A stretch of 64,000 nt of DNA from Armatimonadota bacterium (lineage in GTDB: Bacteria > Armatimonadota > Armatimonadia > Armatimonadales > Capsulimonadaceae): NCBI GenBank assembly GCA_019239955.1, contig JAFAZD010000289.1:1-64000 (forward strand), in the 5' to 3' direction. Positions 29,181-38,529 of the stretch are shown here, piece by piece. How positions within the stretch are numbered: the stretch's first letter is position 1; every line of letters begins with the position of its first letter. The notes beneath the pieces were generated by a model. It did not search any database. It was not told the origin of the DNA and saw nothing but the letters and a program-made list of their open reading frames with translations. A program made the position numbers and the translations under genes.

Positions 29181-29326
29181 TCCACCTCGGCACGAGCGGC
29201 TGAAGCCACTCGCCAGGCGGCTCCGCCGCGACCGTCCTGCCGGACGGGATGGGTTCTTGGCGTCCCCGAGGACGTTCGGCGCGCGACGTCCCCGCGAGCG
29301 GCTTCAGCCGCTCGTGCCGAGGTGGA
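29181..29326. repeat. MITE-like element with 33-bp terminal inverted repeats
   Basis: 146 bp. The left arm 29181-29213 and right arm 29294-29326 are inverted copies that match at 32 of 33 positions (TCCACCTCGGCACGAGCGGC outward). The internal part contains GGCGGCTCCGCCGCGACCGTCC, also present in the element at 55581. It sits six bases upstream of the tmk start and four bases from the stop of the next gene, so it fills the intergenic space completely. No coding capacity. Confidence 0.85.
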
Positions 29327-29329
29327 CGG

Positions 29330-31066
29330 CTATGGCCTGCTGATTCTGACCCGGCGGTTCGGCTCGTTGCCGATGCTCTCGGAGACCAGGTTGCGGCTCT
29401 CGGCGATCTGGTGCTGGAGGCGGCGCAGGAACGAGTTCTGCGGAGGCAACTCCAGGGAGTTGAGGCCCCGGTTCTCCTCCGAGAGCAGCTCCTCGATGGC
29501 CTCCTCGGCCTGCTGGACGGCCTGATCCTCCTCGGTCAGCTCCTGCGGCATCCGGAAGATCTCGCGCAGGACGGTCTCGATCTGGACGTACGTGTTGCTC
29601 TTGATCACGTAGGTGGGGATGTTGCGGCTGATGCCCTCCTGCAGCTTGGCCGGCTCCTTGCGGTAGTTGGCCTTCAGGGCGATGATCGCGTCGGCGTCCT
29701 TGACGTTGCCGACGATCAGGGCGGACGCGCGCAGGGCGCGGATGGCGCGCTCCAGGCGGCTGCGGCTGACCCCGTAGGGGAACAGGCGCACAGTCGCCGG
29801 CAGCGTCCGGCCGCCCGCCGGGGTCTCCGGGGCGGCGGTAGCGAAACCGTTGGTGCGGGCGGATTCGTCCGCCCGCTCAGGTCGATAGCCGCCGCGTGCG
29901 TCGCCATCCTCGCGTTCCTCAAAAAGCGAGGCGGTACGGTCGCGGGCGGACGGGCGGACGGCCTCCAGGTCCGACTTCTGGACGACCTCGACCTGGCCGC
30001 TGGCGTTGCGAACCCGGATCTCGGGGCGGGGCTGGCCGCCGCGCAGCATCCGGTCCACGGTCTTGGTGACGTCGTGGTGGATGGCGAGCTTGTCCACCTC
30101 CATGATCTCGATGATGACGTCGAAGGTCGGCGGGGCCTTGCGCTCCAGCACGGTCTTCTGCGTGCCGCGCCGCTTGGCCTCGTCGTCGGAGAGGGTGACG
30201 GCCTGGATGCCGCCGACCAGGTCCGAGAGCGTCGGGTTCATCAACAGGTTTTCCAGCGAGTTGCCGTGCGCCGTGCCGACCAATTGGACTCCGCGCTCGG
30301 CGATGGTGCGGGCGGCGAAGGCCTCCTGCTCGACGCCGATCTCGTCAATGACCACGACCTCCGGCATGTGGTTCTCCACGGCCTCGATCATGACGGCGTG
30401 CTGGTCCTCCGGGGTCGTCACCTGCATCCGGCGGGCGTGGCCGATGGCCGGGTGCGGGATGTCGCCGTCGCCGGCGATCTCGTTGGAGGTGTCCACGATG
30501 ACGACGCGCTTCTTGAACTCGTCGGAGAGCACGCGGGCGACCTCGCGCAGCTTGGTGGTCTTGCCACGGCCCGGGCGGCCCAGCATCAGGATGCTCTTGC
30601 CGGACTCGACGATGTCGCGGATGATGTCAATGGTGCCGTAGACGGCGCGTCCCACGCGGCAGGTCAGGCCGATGACCCGGCCCTGGCGGTTGCGGATGGC
30701 CGAGATGCGGTGCAGCGTCCGCTCAATGCCCGCCCGGTTGTCCTTGCCGAACGCCCCGACGCGGGCGGTGACGTAGTCAATGTCCTCGACGGTGACGGAC
30801 GTGCCTTCGCGCAGCCAGACGACGCGGCCATCGGAGAAGCGCGCCTCGGCGTCACGCCCCAGGTCCAGGACGATCTCGATCAGGCCGTGAGTCATGTCGT
30901 CGCCGTCGAACGCGGTGTGCAGCGGAGGCGGCAGGATTTCCAGCAGCTGGGCCAGGTTGTCGGTGACGCGCAACTGATTTGCGGACAGGGGCGGGAGGGC
31001 GGCGGGCAGGTCGGCGGCGTCGATCCGGGTCTGGTCCATCGCCTGGGTGTAGTCTCGGTCGGTCAT
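29330..31066 (-). CDS. AAA/R3H ATPase, Ycf45/SpoIIIAA-like
   Basis: 578 aa. N-terminal region resembling the SpoIIIAA-related fold, then a secretion-type ATPase core: [25 protein letters not shown] (Walker [10 protein letters not shown]), [47 protein letters not shown] (Walker B) and [13 protein letters not shown] charged, poorly conserved linker (about 365-420) leads to an R3H-like nucleic-acid-binding end ([30 protein letters not shown]). These proteins are widespread in cyanobacteria, chloroplasts (Ycf45) and Gram-positives; the role is unclear, with single-stranded DNA/RNA binding proposed. I start at ATG 31066 because the frame upstream of it looks non-coding. Confidence 0.8.
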   Translation of the reverse strand: MTDRDYTQAMDQTRIDAADLPAALPPLSANQLRVTDNLAQLLEILPPPLHTAFDGDDMTHGLIEIVLDLGRDAEARFSDGRVVWLREGTSVTVEDIDYVTARVGAFGKDNRAGIERTLHRISAIRNRQGRVIGLTCRVGRAVYGTIDIIRDIVESGKSILMLGRPGRGKTTKLREVARVLSDEFKKRVVIVDTSNEIAGDGDIPHPAIGHARRMQVTTPEDQHAVMIEAVENHMPEVVVIDEIGVEQEAFAARTIAERGVQLVGTAHGNSLENLLMNPTLSDLVGGIQAVTLSDDEAKRRGTQKTVLERKAPPTFDVIIEIMEVDKLAIHHDVTKTVDRMLRGGQPRPEIRVRNASGQVEVVQKSDLEAVRPSARDRTASLFEEREDGDARGGYRPERADESARTNGFATAAPETPAGGRTLPATVRLFPYGVSRSRLERAIRALRASALIVGNVKDADAIIALKANYRKEPAKLQEGISRNIPTYVIKSNTYVQIETVLREIFRMPQELTEEDQAVQQAEEAIEELLSEENRGLNSLELPPQNSFLRRLQHQIAESRNLVSESIGNEPNRRVRISRP

Positions 31067-31195
31067 GGATAGGGTGGACTGGTCCTTCCTGATTGGCGGG
31101 AACCTGGCGGCCCGAAATGGCGTAGAAACAGGCGTTCCCAATCATATGATACCCGAAAAAGCCCCGTTTGCGGCGGGGCGGCGAACGGAGGACGG

Positions 31196-32029
31196 ATGCA
31201 CATTCTGGTCATCGGGGCGCACCCGGATGACGCCGAGTACCGGGTCGGCGGCACGGCGGCGCTCTGGCGGGGGCGCGGGGACGAAGTGCGCTACCTGTCG
31301 GTCACGGACGGGAGGCGGGGGCACTACGCGGAGGAGTACGCGCGCGAGCCGGAAAAGCTGGCCGCGCGGCGGCGGGCGGAGGCCCGGGCGGCGGCGGCGC
31401 TGATTGGCGTCTCCTGCGCCGACCTCGGCGTCCCCGACGGTGAGGTCTACGTCACGCCCCAGACGACCATGGCCTTGGTCCGCGAGATTCGGCGGTTCGG
31501 CCCGGAGCCGGGCGCGGGACCTGACCTGGTCATCACCAGCCGGCCCGTGGATTACCACCGGGACCACCGGTACGCGGCGCAGATGGTGCTGGACGCCTCC
31601 TACATGCTGACGGTCCCCCTGTTGTGCCCGGACACGCCGGCCCTCGCCCGAATGCCGGTCATCGCCTACTGGTTCGACGACTTCACGGAAGCGGGGCCGT
31701 TTCGGGGGGACGTGATCGTGGGGATTGACGCCGTGCTGGATTCCAAGAACTCTCAGCTGGCCGCCCACGAGTCGCAGTTCTTCGAATGGCTGCCCTTCAA
31801 TCGCGGGGAACTGGACCGGGTGCCCGCCGCCGAGCGGCTGGCGTGGCTGCGGCGAACGACGACCGAGCCGGTGGCCGCGCACGTCCGATCCGTCTGCGCC
31901 GAGAAGTCGCACGCGCCCCTGCCGCCGGGCCGCCACGCGGAGGCCTTTCAGATCAGCGAGTACGGCCGGCGGCCCTTGCCGACAGAGTTGGCAGCCCTGT
32001 TTCCGCCGTCGAACGGCGGCCCGGTTTGA
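31196..32029 (+). CDS. PIG-L family (LmbE-like) N-deacetylase
   Basis: 277 aa. Zinc-site motifs AHPDDAE (about 8-14) and DYHRDHRYAA (about 119-128) define the PIG-L/LmbE fold; GTAALWRGRGDEVRYLSVTDG completes the N-terminal Rossmann-like part. It removes acetyl groups from GlcNAc-type substrates (as in mycothiol, bacillithiol or GPI routes). No signal peptide. GGAGGAC precedes the ATG. The promoter of the next operon overlaps its stop codon. Confidence 0.88.
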   Translation: MHILVIGAHPDDAEYRVGGTAALWRGRGDEVRYLSVTDGRRGHYAEEYAREPEKLAARRRAEARAAAALIGVSCADLGVPDGEVYVTPQTTMALVREIRRFGPEPGAGPDLVITSRPVDYHRDHRYAAQMVLDASYMLTVPLLCPDTPALARMPVIAYWFDDFTEAGPFRGDVIVGIDAVLDSKNSQLAAHESQFFEWLPFNRGELDRVPAAERLAWLRRTTTEPVAAHVRSVCAEKSHAPLPPGRHAEAFQISEYGRRPLPTELAALFPPSNGGPV

Positions 32030-32055
32030 CTCCGTCCACGCGCGAATGGTATAAT
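32026..32055 (+). promoter_or_regulatory. Sigma70-type promoter of the S41 gene pair, with 5'-UTR hairpin
   Basis: TTGACT (32026-32031) and TATAAT (32050-32055) with an 18-nt spacer. The -35 overlaps the stop codon of the PIG-L gene. Downstream, 32065-32096 contains nested inverted repeats (CTGCC...GGGCAG enclosing GCCG...CGGC) directly before AAAGG and the TTG start at 32111, so the mRNA leader probably folds next to the ribosome-binding site. Confidence 0.7.
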
Positions 32056-32110
32056 AGGACACTCTCTGCCGCCGTATCGGGCGGCGGCCGGGCAGAAAGG
32101 TAATCGCAGT

Positions 32111-33538
32111 TTGAAACCGAAGGCACGTACTCTGGGCGGCGGACTGGCCGTGGCCGCACTGACGGCCGGCGTGTTCGCGTGGGGGATGCATCTGGGGCCG
32201 GGCCGCCCGCCCGGGCACAACCTGCTCAAAGCGACCATTGCGGCGGGGCCGAGGCCGGTCACGGGCATCATGCTGGCCTCCCTCAAGCAGCGCATGGCGC
32301 AGGCGGGCGGCCCAGACGCGCGGGATCAGGGCGACGCCTCCGACTCGGACAGCCCCGGCGCGATCTTCCAGGACGTTTACTCGCTGCTCCGGCGCAACTA
32401 TGTGGACCCGCTGCCGGATGACACCCACCTGGCGCACGGCGCGGCGGCGGCCATGCTGGCGTCGCTGGGGGACCCCGAGTCACGCTTCCTGGAGCCGGCG
32501 GACATGGCGGAACTGACCGGCGAGGCGAAGGGACAGTACCACGGCCTGGGGGCCGTCACGGCGGTGCGCAAGTTCGTCCACCCCAAGCAGGGCGACGCCC
32601 CCTCCTACACCGAATTCCGATTGACGGTCGTGGCCCCGCTGCCGGGCAGCCCGGCGGAAAAGGCGGGCCTGCGGCCCGGCGATTACGTCACCGACATCAA
32701 CGGACAGTGGATCGCCGCCTACGATCCGGCGCTGGCCGCCTACAAATCCCTGGACGCCGCCAAAAACGACCCCGTGGCCTTCAACAAACTGGCGGCGCAG
32801 ATCGAGAAGAAGGAGGCCGACGCGCTGGCGCTGACGCAGGCCGAGTCCAAGCTGACCGACGGGTCGCAGAAGTCGCTGACGCTGACCGTCGTTCGGCCCG
32901 GCGCCCCGCAGCCGCTGAAGGTGACGGCGGACGACAGTGCGCCGACGACGGTGACGCCCGTGACCGGAAAGATGCTGCCGGCCGGCGTCGGCTACATCAA
33001 GATCGCGCAGTTCACCGACGGCGCGGACAAACAGTTCGACTCCGTGCTGTCCTCGCTGGACACGGGCCTCAAGGGTCTCGTGCTGGACCTGCGCGACTGT
33101 CCGGGCGGGCTGCGCGACGTGGGGGCGGCCATCGCCTCGCGGCTGACCACGGCGGCGACGCTGGGAATCCTGGAGACGAAGGGCAAGAAGCAGACGCCGC
33201 TGACGCTCTCACCGCATAAGCAGGTCGCCTGCCCCATCGTCGTGCTGGTGAACGCGGGCACGGCGAACACCGCCGAGCTGGTGGCGGCGACCTTGCAGGC
33301 GAGCGGCAGCAAACTGGTCGGCGTCAGCACGTTCGGCGACGCGGGTGACGTCAAGCCCATCGCCCTGCGCGACGGGTCGGGCTTCACGATGACGGTCGGC
33401 AAGCTGCTGACGTCGCAGGGCAGGGAGTTCGCGGATGTCGGCATCAAGCCGGATTTGGTCGTCCTAGACGCCCCCGGCGGCGACGCGCCGCTGACGCGGG
33501 CGATTGGGGCGCTATCGGGGCAGGTGGCGCGGCGTTAA
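32111..33538 (+). CDS. S41 (CtpA-like) family protein lacking catalytic Ser and Lys: probable pseudoprotease
   Basis: 475 aa with an N-terminal membrane anchor (about 8-28), an N-terminal helical part with SLLRRNYVDPL and GDPESRFLEP, a PDZ domain (VVAPLPGSPAEKAGLRPGDYVTDING, with an insertion) and an S41 core (GYIKIAQFTDG, LVLDLRDCPGGL). At the position of the catalytic serine (SASAsE block) it reads NAGTANTAE, with Asn386, and the lysine block KTFGKG reads STFGDAG, with Asp410. Both dyad residues are therefore absent. It is likely a non-catalytic partner or regulator of the intact S41 protease encoded 16 nt downstream. Start TTG 32111. Confidence 0.82.
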   Translation: MKPKARTLGGGLAVAALTAGVFAWGMHLGPGRPPGHNLLKATIAAGPRPVTGIMLASLKQRMAQAGGPDARDQGDASDSDSPGAIFQDVYSLLRRNYVDPLPDDTHLAHGAAAAMLASLGDPESRFLEPADMAELTGEAKGQYHGLGAVTAVRKFVHPKQGDAPSYTEFRLTVVAPLPGSPAEKAGLRPGDYVTDINGQWIAAYDPALAAYKSLDAAKNDPVAFNKLAAQIEKKEADALALTQAESKLTDGSQKSLTLTVVRPGAPQPLKVTADDSAPTTVTPVTGKMLPAGVGYIKIAQFTDGADKQFDSVLSSLDTGLKGLVLDLRDCPGGLRDVGAAIASRLTTAATLGILETKGKKQTPLTLSPHKQVACPIVVLVNAGTANTAELVAATLQASGSKLVGVSTFGDAGDVKPIALRDGSGFTMTVGKLLTSQGREFADVGIKPDLVVLDAPGGDAPLTRAIGALSGQVARR

Positions 33539-33554
33539 GGGACAGGAATCATTC

Positions 33555-34898
33555 ATGATGCGTGTGGGACAGGTATTCGGAAGAATCGTCGGGACGGCGG
33601 CTCTGCTCGGCGTGGCGTTCGCGGGCGGGGTCAGCTACAAGGACCTGCGCGCGATGCCGCCGGGGCAGCCGCTGAAGGTGATGCTGAGGCGGATACGGAC
33701 GGATGTGGCGTCGGCGTTGGTGACGGCGGCGCACGGACAGGCGGAGGCTTATACGCCCTATGAAATGTACGCCGACGTGCTGGCGACTCTGCGGGCGAAC
33801 TACTTCGGCAAGGCCATTGATCCGACCCAGATGACCTACAACGGCATCCGTGGGATGATGGGGGCCGTCCACGACCGCTACACGCGCTTCCTGGACCCGA
33901 AGGCGTACAAGGACATGATGGAGGAGAACCACGGCGACTTCGTCGGCATCGGCGCGCTGCTGGGGACCAACAAGCAGCAGCAGGTCTACGTAGTGCGGGT
34001 GCTGCCCAAGACCCCGGCGCTGCGGGCGGGCGTCATGGCCGGGGACATCATCATGAAGGTGGACAGTCATCCCACGCTCAAGATGAAGGACACCGACGTC
34101 GTCAAGCTGATCCGGGGCGAGCCGAACACGAAAGTGACGCTGACCATGCTGCGTAAGAGCGCAGCCAAGCCCGTAATAATCACCATCACGCGCGACGTCG
34201 TGCAAACGGAAGTGGTGCAGCACACGATGATCGACCCGGCGAACAAGATCGGGTATGTCCAACTCAGCGTCTTCAACGAGGAGAGCGATGTGCAGTTGGG
34301 CAAGGCCCTGGCCGACTTGCAGAGTCAGGGGATGCGCGGGCTGATCTTCGACCTGCGCGAGAATCCCGGCGGCCTGCTGGACGTGGCGCGGGAGGTGGCA
34401 AGCCGCTTCATCCCGAACGGCCCCATCGTCTGGATCAAGGATCGCTCGGAGACGGCGGCGACGATGGAGCACCTGGACGTGGACACGGGCCAGCACCGCA
34501 ACCACCTCAAGTATCCGCTGGTCGTGCTGGTCAACGGCAACAGTGCAAGCGCGGCGGAGATCGTCTCCGGGGCGATCAAGGATACCGGGGCGGGCGTGCT
34601 GGTCGGCGAGAAGACGTTCGGCAAGGGCCTGGTGCAGACGATCATGAGCCTGCCGGACGGGAGCGCCGTGGCGATCACGACGCAGCACTACTTCACGGCC
34701 AGCAAGAACGACATCAACCACAAGGGGATCGAGCCGAACATCGTGGTGCATTACTCGGACGCGGACCAGCGCAAGATGTTCGCCTTCCAGCGCGACCACC
34801 CGGATGCATTCTACGACATCAAGTACGATACGCAACTTCAGCGGGCGATGTCGGCGGTGCGCGACCAGATGCGTGTCGCCAGCGCCCGCCCCTGGTGA
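33555..34898 (+). CDS. ctpA: S41 family C-terminal processing peptidase (CtpA-like), intact
   Basis: 447 aa. N-terminal signal anchor (about 10-28), PDZ domain (VVRVLPKTPALRAGVMAGDIIMKVD), S41 core with GYVQLSVFNEES, FDLRENPGGLLDVA, the catalytic serine in NSASAAE (Ser332) and the catalytic lysine in EKTFGKGLVQT (Lys357), 25 residues apart as usual. It cleaves C-terminal tails of periplasmic or surface proteins. Co-transcribed with the upstream S41 paralogue, whose dyad is lost. The strongest start is ATG 33555 after ACAGGAAT. Confidence 0.9.
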   Translation: MMRVGQVFGRIVGTAALLGVAFAGGVSYKDLRAMPPGQPLKVMLRRIRTDVASALVTAAHGQAEAYTPYEMYADVLATLRANYFGKAIDPTQMTYNGIRGMMGAVHDRYTRFLDPKAYKDMMEENHGDFVGIGALLGTNKQQQVYVVRVLPKTPALRAGVMAGDIIMKVDSHPTLKMKDTDVVKLIRGEPNTKVTLTMLRKSAAKPVIITITRDVVQTEVVQHTMIDPANKIGYVQLSVFNEESDVQLGKALADLQSQGMRGLIFDLRENPGGLLDVAREVASRFIPNGPIVWIKDRSETAATMEHLDVDTGQHRNHLKYPLVVLVNGNSASAAEIVSGAIKDTGAGVLVGEKTFGKGLVQTIMSLPDGSAVAITTQHYFTASKNDINHKGIEPNIVVHYSDADQRKMFAFQRDHPDAFYDIKYDTQLQRAMSAVRDQMRVASARPW

Positions 34899-34922
34899 CG
34901 GCCTGAAAACCGCCTGAAAGAT

Positions 34923-34950
34923 GTAGGGGCATGGCATGCCATGCCCCTAC
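34923..34950. repeat. Perfect 28-bp palindrome (GTAGGGGCATGG family)
   Basis: Positions 34923-34950 are a perfect palindrome, left half GTAGGGGCATGGCA. It has no T-run, so it is more likely a REP-type repeat than a terminator, although it could attenuate read-through from ctpA into the LysM gene. Related cores occur at 2248-2275 and 42871-42885. Confidence 0.75.
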
Positions 34951-34959
34951 GATGTTACC

Positions 34960-35916
34960 ATGTCCACGCAAACGCCCCCGACTGCCGCCCCCACGCCCCC
35001 CGCAGATTCCCTGGCCCGCCAGCTCCGTGTCCTGAAGGCGCTCGTCGGCCTGCTCGCGCTCGCGCTGACGGGCGGCGTGGGCTATTATCTGTATCAGCGG
35101 CACCTGGGCCAGCCGGTGACGATCCTGGTCGGCGGCAAGCGAGTGGCGACGGTGCTTAACGCGGCGACCGCCGACCGGGTTCTCGCGGAGGCGGAGCGGG
35201 CCAAGGTCGGTGCGGCATTCGCGGCCCAGACTCCGCTCCGCCTGCAAAAGATTCAGTTCCTGCGCGCCCCAGCGGGCGTACCGGCCGACGCCGATGCCGT
35301 GGCGCGGCAGAAACTCATGGGGGCGCTCAAGCTACGCGTCCATGCGTCCGTGATCGTCGTCAACGGCCGGTCGAGCATCGGCCTCCCCGATGCGGCCAGG
35401 GCGCAGCAGACCTTAGAGGCAGTCAAGGACCACTTCGCGCAGATGCCGCCGCAGGCGCAGGTCGTGGGCGAACCGCAGATCGTGGAGAAGGTCGCCATCG
35501 TGCCGAAGGTGATTGACACGGCACGGGCGCGGTCCACACCGGAGGCGGCCGCGCCGTACTTCTGGACACCGCCGTCGGTGAAGACCTACATGGTGCAGCG
35601 CGGGGACACGGGCTTTCGGATCGCGGCACGCAACCACATCTCGTTCACCGACTTCCTGACGGCCAATCCGGGGAAGGACCTGAACAAGCTAAGACCCGGG
35701 GACACGGTGAACGTGCAGAAGATGCCGCTGCTGCTGACGGTGCGAGTCAAGAAGACGTTCACGCGGGACGAGCCGATCGTGGCCCACGCGCCGCCGGGCG
35801 AGGCGGGCCTGCAGCGGGTGACGTATGTGGTGACATACCTGAACGGCCAGGAGACCAAGCGGGACGTGACCAACATGGACATGCTGGACAAGCCGCGTAC
35901 ACAACTCTCGCTTTAA
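34960..35916 (+). CDS. Membrane-anchored LysM plus G5-like domain protein
   Basis: 318 aa. An N-terminal signal anchor (about 25-45, LVGLLALALTGGVGYYLY) is followed by an unassigned region with PVTILVGGKRVATVL. A LysM domain lies at about 208-252 (TYMVQRGDTGFRIAARN..FTDFLTANP..DLNKLRPGDTVNV). A C-terminal G5-like repeat (LLTVRVKKTFTRDEPI...VTYLNGQETKRDV) ends the protein. It resembles the non-peptidase half of LysM-G5-M23 cell-wall proteins. Peptidoglycan binding is likely; no hydrolase domain is present. It lies downstream of the S41 pair. Confidence 0.78.
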   Translation: MSTQTPPTAAPTPPADSLARQLRVLKALVGLLALALTGGVGYYLYQRHLGQPVTILVGGKRVATVLNAATADRVLAEAERAKVGAAFAAQTPLRLQKIQFLRAPAGVPADADAVARQKLMGALKLRVHASVIVVNGRSSIGLPDAARAQQTLEAVKDHFAQMPPQAQVVGEPQIVEKVAIVPKVIDTARARSTPEAAAPYFWTPPSVKTYMVQRGDTGFRIAARNHISFTDFLTANPGKDLNKLRPGDTVNVQKMPLLLTVRVKKTFTRDEPIVAHAPPGEAGLQRVTYVVTYLNGQETKRDVTNMDMLDKPRTQLSL

Positions 35917-35928
35917 GGTGAGTACCGG

Positions 35929-35966
35929 AACGCCCCTCGTCCTTCAAACGGCGAGGGGCGTTTCTT
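35929..35966 (+). terminator. Rho-independent terminator after the LysM gene
   Basis: An 11-bp stem AACGCCCCTCG (35929-35939) / CGAGGGGCGTT (35952-35962) with a 12-nt loop, followed by TCTT. It ends the S41/LysM transcription unit; the reverse strand could also stop transcripts of the tRNA genes. Confidence 0.75.
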
Positions 35967-35984
35967 CGCGGGAGGTGAGAGGAC

Positions 35985-36072
35985 CGGAGAGGGTGGGATT
36001 CGAACCCACGGTGACGTCACCGCCACTCTCGTTTTCGAGACGAGCGCACTAGACCAACTATGCGACCTCTCC
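35985..36072 (-). tRNA. tRNA-Ser (CGA)
   Basis: 88 nt on the minus strand. Acceptor GGAGAGG pairs with CCTCTCC. The anticodon loop is CTCGAAA in stem CTCGT/ACGAG, giving anticodon CGA (reads UCG). A long variable arm typical of tRNA-Ser and the T-arm GGGTTCGAATCCC are present. CCA is not encoded. Confidence 0.93.
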
Positions 36073-36086
36073 GTGATGAGGTAAAA

Positions 36087-36159
36087 AGGGGCCGGGCGGA
36101 ATCGAACCGCCGGCACAGAGTTTAGGAAACTCTTGCTCTATCCCCTGAGCTACGACCCC
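36087..36159 (-). tRNA. tRNA-Arg (CCT)
   Basis: 73 nt on the minus strand. Acceptor GGGGTCG/CGGCCCC (one G-U pair), D-arm GCTCAGGGGATAGAGC, anticodon loop TTCCTAA in stem AGAGT/ACTCT giving CCT (reads AGG), T-arm GGCGGTTCGATTCCGCC. CCA is not encoded. It lies 14 bp upstream of the tRNA-Ser in the same direction. Confidence 0.93.
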
Positions 36160-36253
36160 TTGTGCGACGCCGTTGTATTATACCGGCTCGGGCGGGGGAT
36201 GTCAACGGCGCCCACCCCGCCCGCATCGGGCCACCTTCCCCATAGGAGAAGCG

Positions 36254-38512
36254 TTATCGCTGCAGCTTCGGGATGCGCTCGGAAATCCCTACGTCGATGT
36301 ATTGGCCGCCGAACGTCTGGTGGCAGTGGACGGCGATCTGGTTGTCGGCGTTGGGGATGATGCCCTGCCGGGACGCCTGGCTCAAGGGGCGGTATTCGTA
36401 GGAGGTGATGAAGCCGGGCGCGGAGTAGGCCGGAATCCCGTTGATGTAGACGTCAATGTCCTCGTCGTGGTAGTCATGGACGACGAGGTGGCTGATCTGC
36501 ACAGGCGTCAGGGGGCCTGGGTTGAACGTGCGGCGCAGCCAGATGTCGCCGGGGGTGTCCGTCCAGGGCGTCCCGATGATGCCGTGGCCGGGCGTGTCGG
36601 TCCCGAAGCCGCCGGGGCCGGTTTTCCAGGCCGAGTCGTCGAACGACGGCTGGAACCAGTCCGCCGCCGGGGCCATGGTTGTGTACCTCCAGGTTTGGCT
36701 TGTCTTCTCCGAAGTCGGAAGAATCGCCCGGTAAGTCGGAACCGGGTACTGGAAGTGGTTGGCCTTCGCAATCGCCGCCGGGTCGCATTTGAGTGTGCGG
36801 TCATAGGTCATCAGGCCATTCAGTTCAGTCTCAACGTCCGTGATCTGCGTGTAGACCGCGGCGCTCAGGCCCTTCTGGTCGCGGAAGGTCTTGAGCTGGC
36901 CGGCGAACTCGCCGTACAGGTCTTCGAGGCTGGCCCCGGTCTTGACGTTGGTGTAGCCGCCGCCGCCGGCGGTCCAGGTGTGGCCCGGAACCAGATAGCC
37001 GATGCCGCCGTATTCGCCGCAGGCCAGCGCCTGGGTGGCGCTGGGCGCCGGACAGGCAGGGGGCGGGTAGCTGTGGATGTCCATCAGATCGCCGACGCCG
37101 AAATAGCCGCCGCCGCTGGCCTGGTTGACCAGGCGCGAGGGGTCGAGCGTCTTCACCAGGCTCACCAGGCGCGGGGTGTCGAACTGCCCCTGGCCCTCGT
37201 TGAAGATATCCCACATGATGATGGACGGGCTGTTCCAGAGTGTCTGGACCATCCCCTGCAGCTCCGTCTCGAACTCCGGCTTGTCAATCGGCGGCGGGTT
37301 CCCCGTGTAGGAATTGGGCGAGGGCATGTCCTGCCAGACCAGCAGGCCGAGATGATCGGTCCAGTAGTACCAGCGGGCGGGTTCGACCTTGATGTGCTTG
37401 CGCACCATGTTGAAGCCGTAACGCTTCATGGCCTGGATGTCCGCCTTCAGGGCCGCCTCGTTCGGCTGCGTATAAATGCCGTCGGGCCAGAACCCCTGGT
37501 CCAGCGGGCCGATCTCGAAGAGGAACTTGTTGTTCAGGAACATCTTCTTGACGCCGTGATCCACCCCCAGGGAGATTTTCCGCATTCCGAAGTAACTCCG
37601 CACCTGGTCGGCGACCGTGCCATTCTGGATGAGTTTTACGGTGAGGTCATAAAGGAACGGGTGATCGGGGGACCAGAGCTTTTGATTGGCGATGGGGAGG
37701 CAGAGCGCCGCGCCGGGCCGGCCCGTGACGGTCTTTACGATGGAGCCGGAGGCCAACACCGTGACGACCGCTTTCGTGGCTGGCGTGGGAGCCGTTGCAT
37801 TGACCGTGACGCTCACCCGGTGTGTGTCGATGTTGGGGACGATCTTCAAGCCCCGGACCGATGTGCGAGCCACCGGCTCCAGCCAGACGGTCTGCCAGAT
37901 GCCGGTCGTCGGCGTGTACATGATGCCGCCGGGGTGGGTGGTCTGCTTGCCGCGCGGCTCCCCCGCCAGGTCGGTCGCGTCGAAGACGCGCACGATGAGT
38001 TCCTGCGGGCCTGTCTTCGTGAGGAAGGGAGTGATGTCGTAAGAGAACGGCAGATACCCGCCCCGGTGGACGCCGACGCTTTTACCGTTGATGTAGACTT
38101 CCGACTCGAAATCCACCGCGCCGAAGTTCAGCATGACCCGCCTGCCCCGCCAGGCGGGCGGCACGACGAAGCGGCGTCGGTACCACAGCCGGTCATGGTG
38201 CTCCATGACGCCCGACAGCGCCGACTCCACGGGATACGGCACCAGAATTTCGCCCGACAGCTTGCGGCCCGTCGGCACGAGGTCGCCCTCGGTCCCGGGC
38301 TGGTACTCCCAGACGCCGTTGAGATTGAGCCAGTCGACACGGGTCATCTGGGGGCGGGGGTACTCCGGCCATGGCCTCTTCGGGTCCACCTGCCGTGCCC
38401 ACTTGGTCATCAGCGGCGCCTGCTTCGGCGACCAGGCCCGCGCGGCCCCTGGCCAGAGGAACGGCAACACGGCGGCCATGCAGAGCGCCCATGAGAGTTT
38501 CTTCAAAGACAT
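36254..38512 (-). CDS. Secreted glycoside hydrolase family 2 protein (beta-galactosidase/beta-glucuronidase type)
   Basis: 752 aa. Signal peptide about 1-26. A sugar-binding N-domain (DRLWYRRRFVVPPAWRGRRVMLNFGAVDFESEVYINGKSVGVHRGGY) and an Ig-like domain precede the TIM barrel, with acid/base Glu in IMWDIFNEGQG and nucleophile Glu in ACGEYGGIGY. The extra C-terminal jelly-roll (WRYTTMAPAADWFQPSFDDSAW, VYINGIPAY) is a galactose-binding-like module. First catalytic domain order is standard GH2; exact linkage specificity is not determinable. It lies in a minus-strand locus with SGNH, GH2 and GH4 genes. Confidence 0.88.
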   Translation of the reverse strand: MSLKKLSWALCMAAVLPFLWPGAARAWSPKQAPLMTKWARQVDPKRPWPEYPRPQMTRVDWLNLNGVWEYQPGTEGDLVPTGRKLSGEILVPYPVESALSGVMEHHDRLWYRRRFVVPPAWRGRRVMLNFGAVDFESEVYINGKSVGVHRGGYLPFSYDITPFLTKTGPQELIVRVFDATDLAGEPRGKQTTHPGGIMYTPTTGIWQTVWLEPVARTSVRGLKIVPNIDTHRVSVTVNATAPTPATKAVVTVLASGSIVKTVTGRPGAALCLPIANQKLWSPDHPFLYDLTVKLIQNGTVADQVRSYFGMRKISLGVDHGVKKMFLNNKFLFEIGPLDQGFWPDGIYTQPNEAALKADIQAMKRYGFNMVRKHIKVEPARWYYWTDHLGLLVWQDMPSPNSYTGNPPPIDKPEFETELQGMVQTLWNSPSIIMWDIFNEGQGQFDTPRLVSLVKTLDPSRLVNQASGGGYFGVGDLMDIHSYPPPACPAPSATQALACGEYGGIGYLVPGHTWTAGGGGYTNVKTGASLEDLYGEFAGQLKTFRDQKGLSAAVYTQITDVETELNGLMTYDRTLKCDPAAIAKANHFQYPVPTYRAILPTSEKTSQTWRYTTMAPAADWFQPSFDDSAWKTGPGGFGTDTPGHGIIGTPWTDTPGDIWLRRTFNPGPLTPVQISHLVVHDYHDEDIDVYINGIPAYSAPGFITSYEYRPLSQASRQGIIPNADNQIAVHCHQTFGGQYIDVGISERIPKLQR

Positions 38513-38529
38513 GGTTGCGTGCGTCCCCT

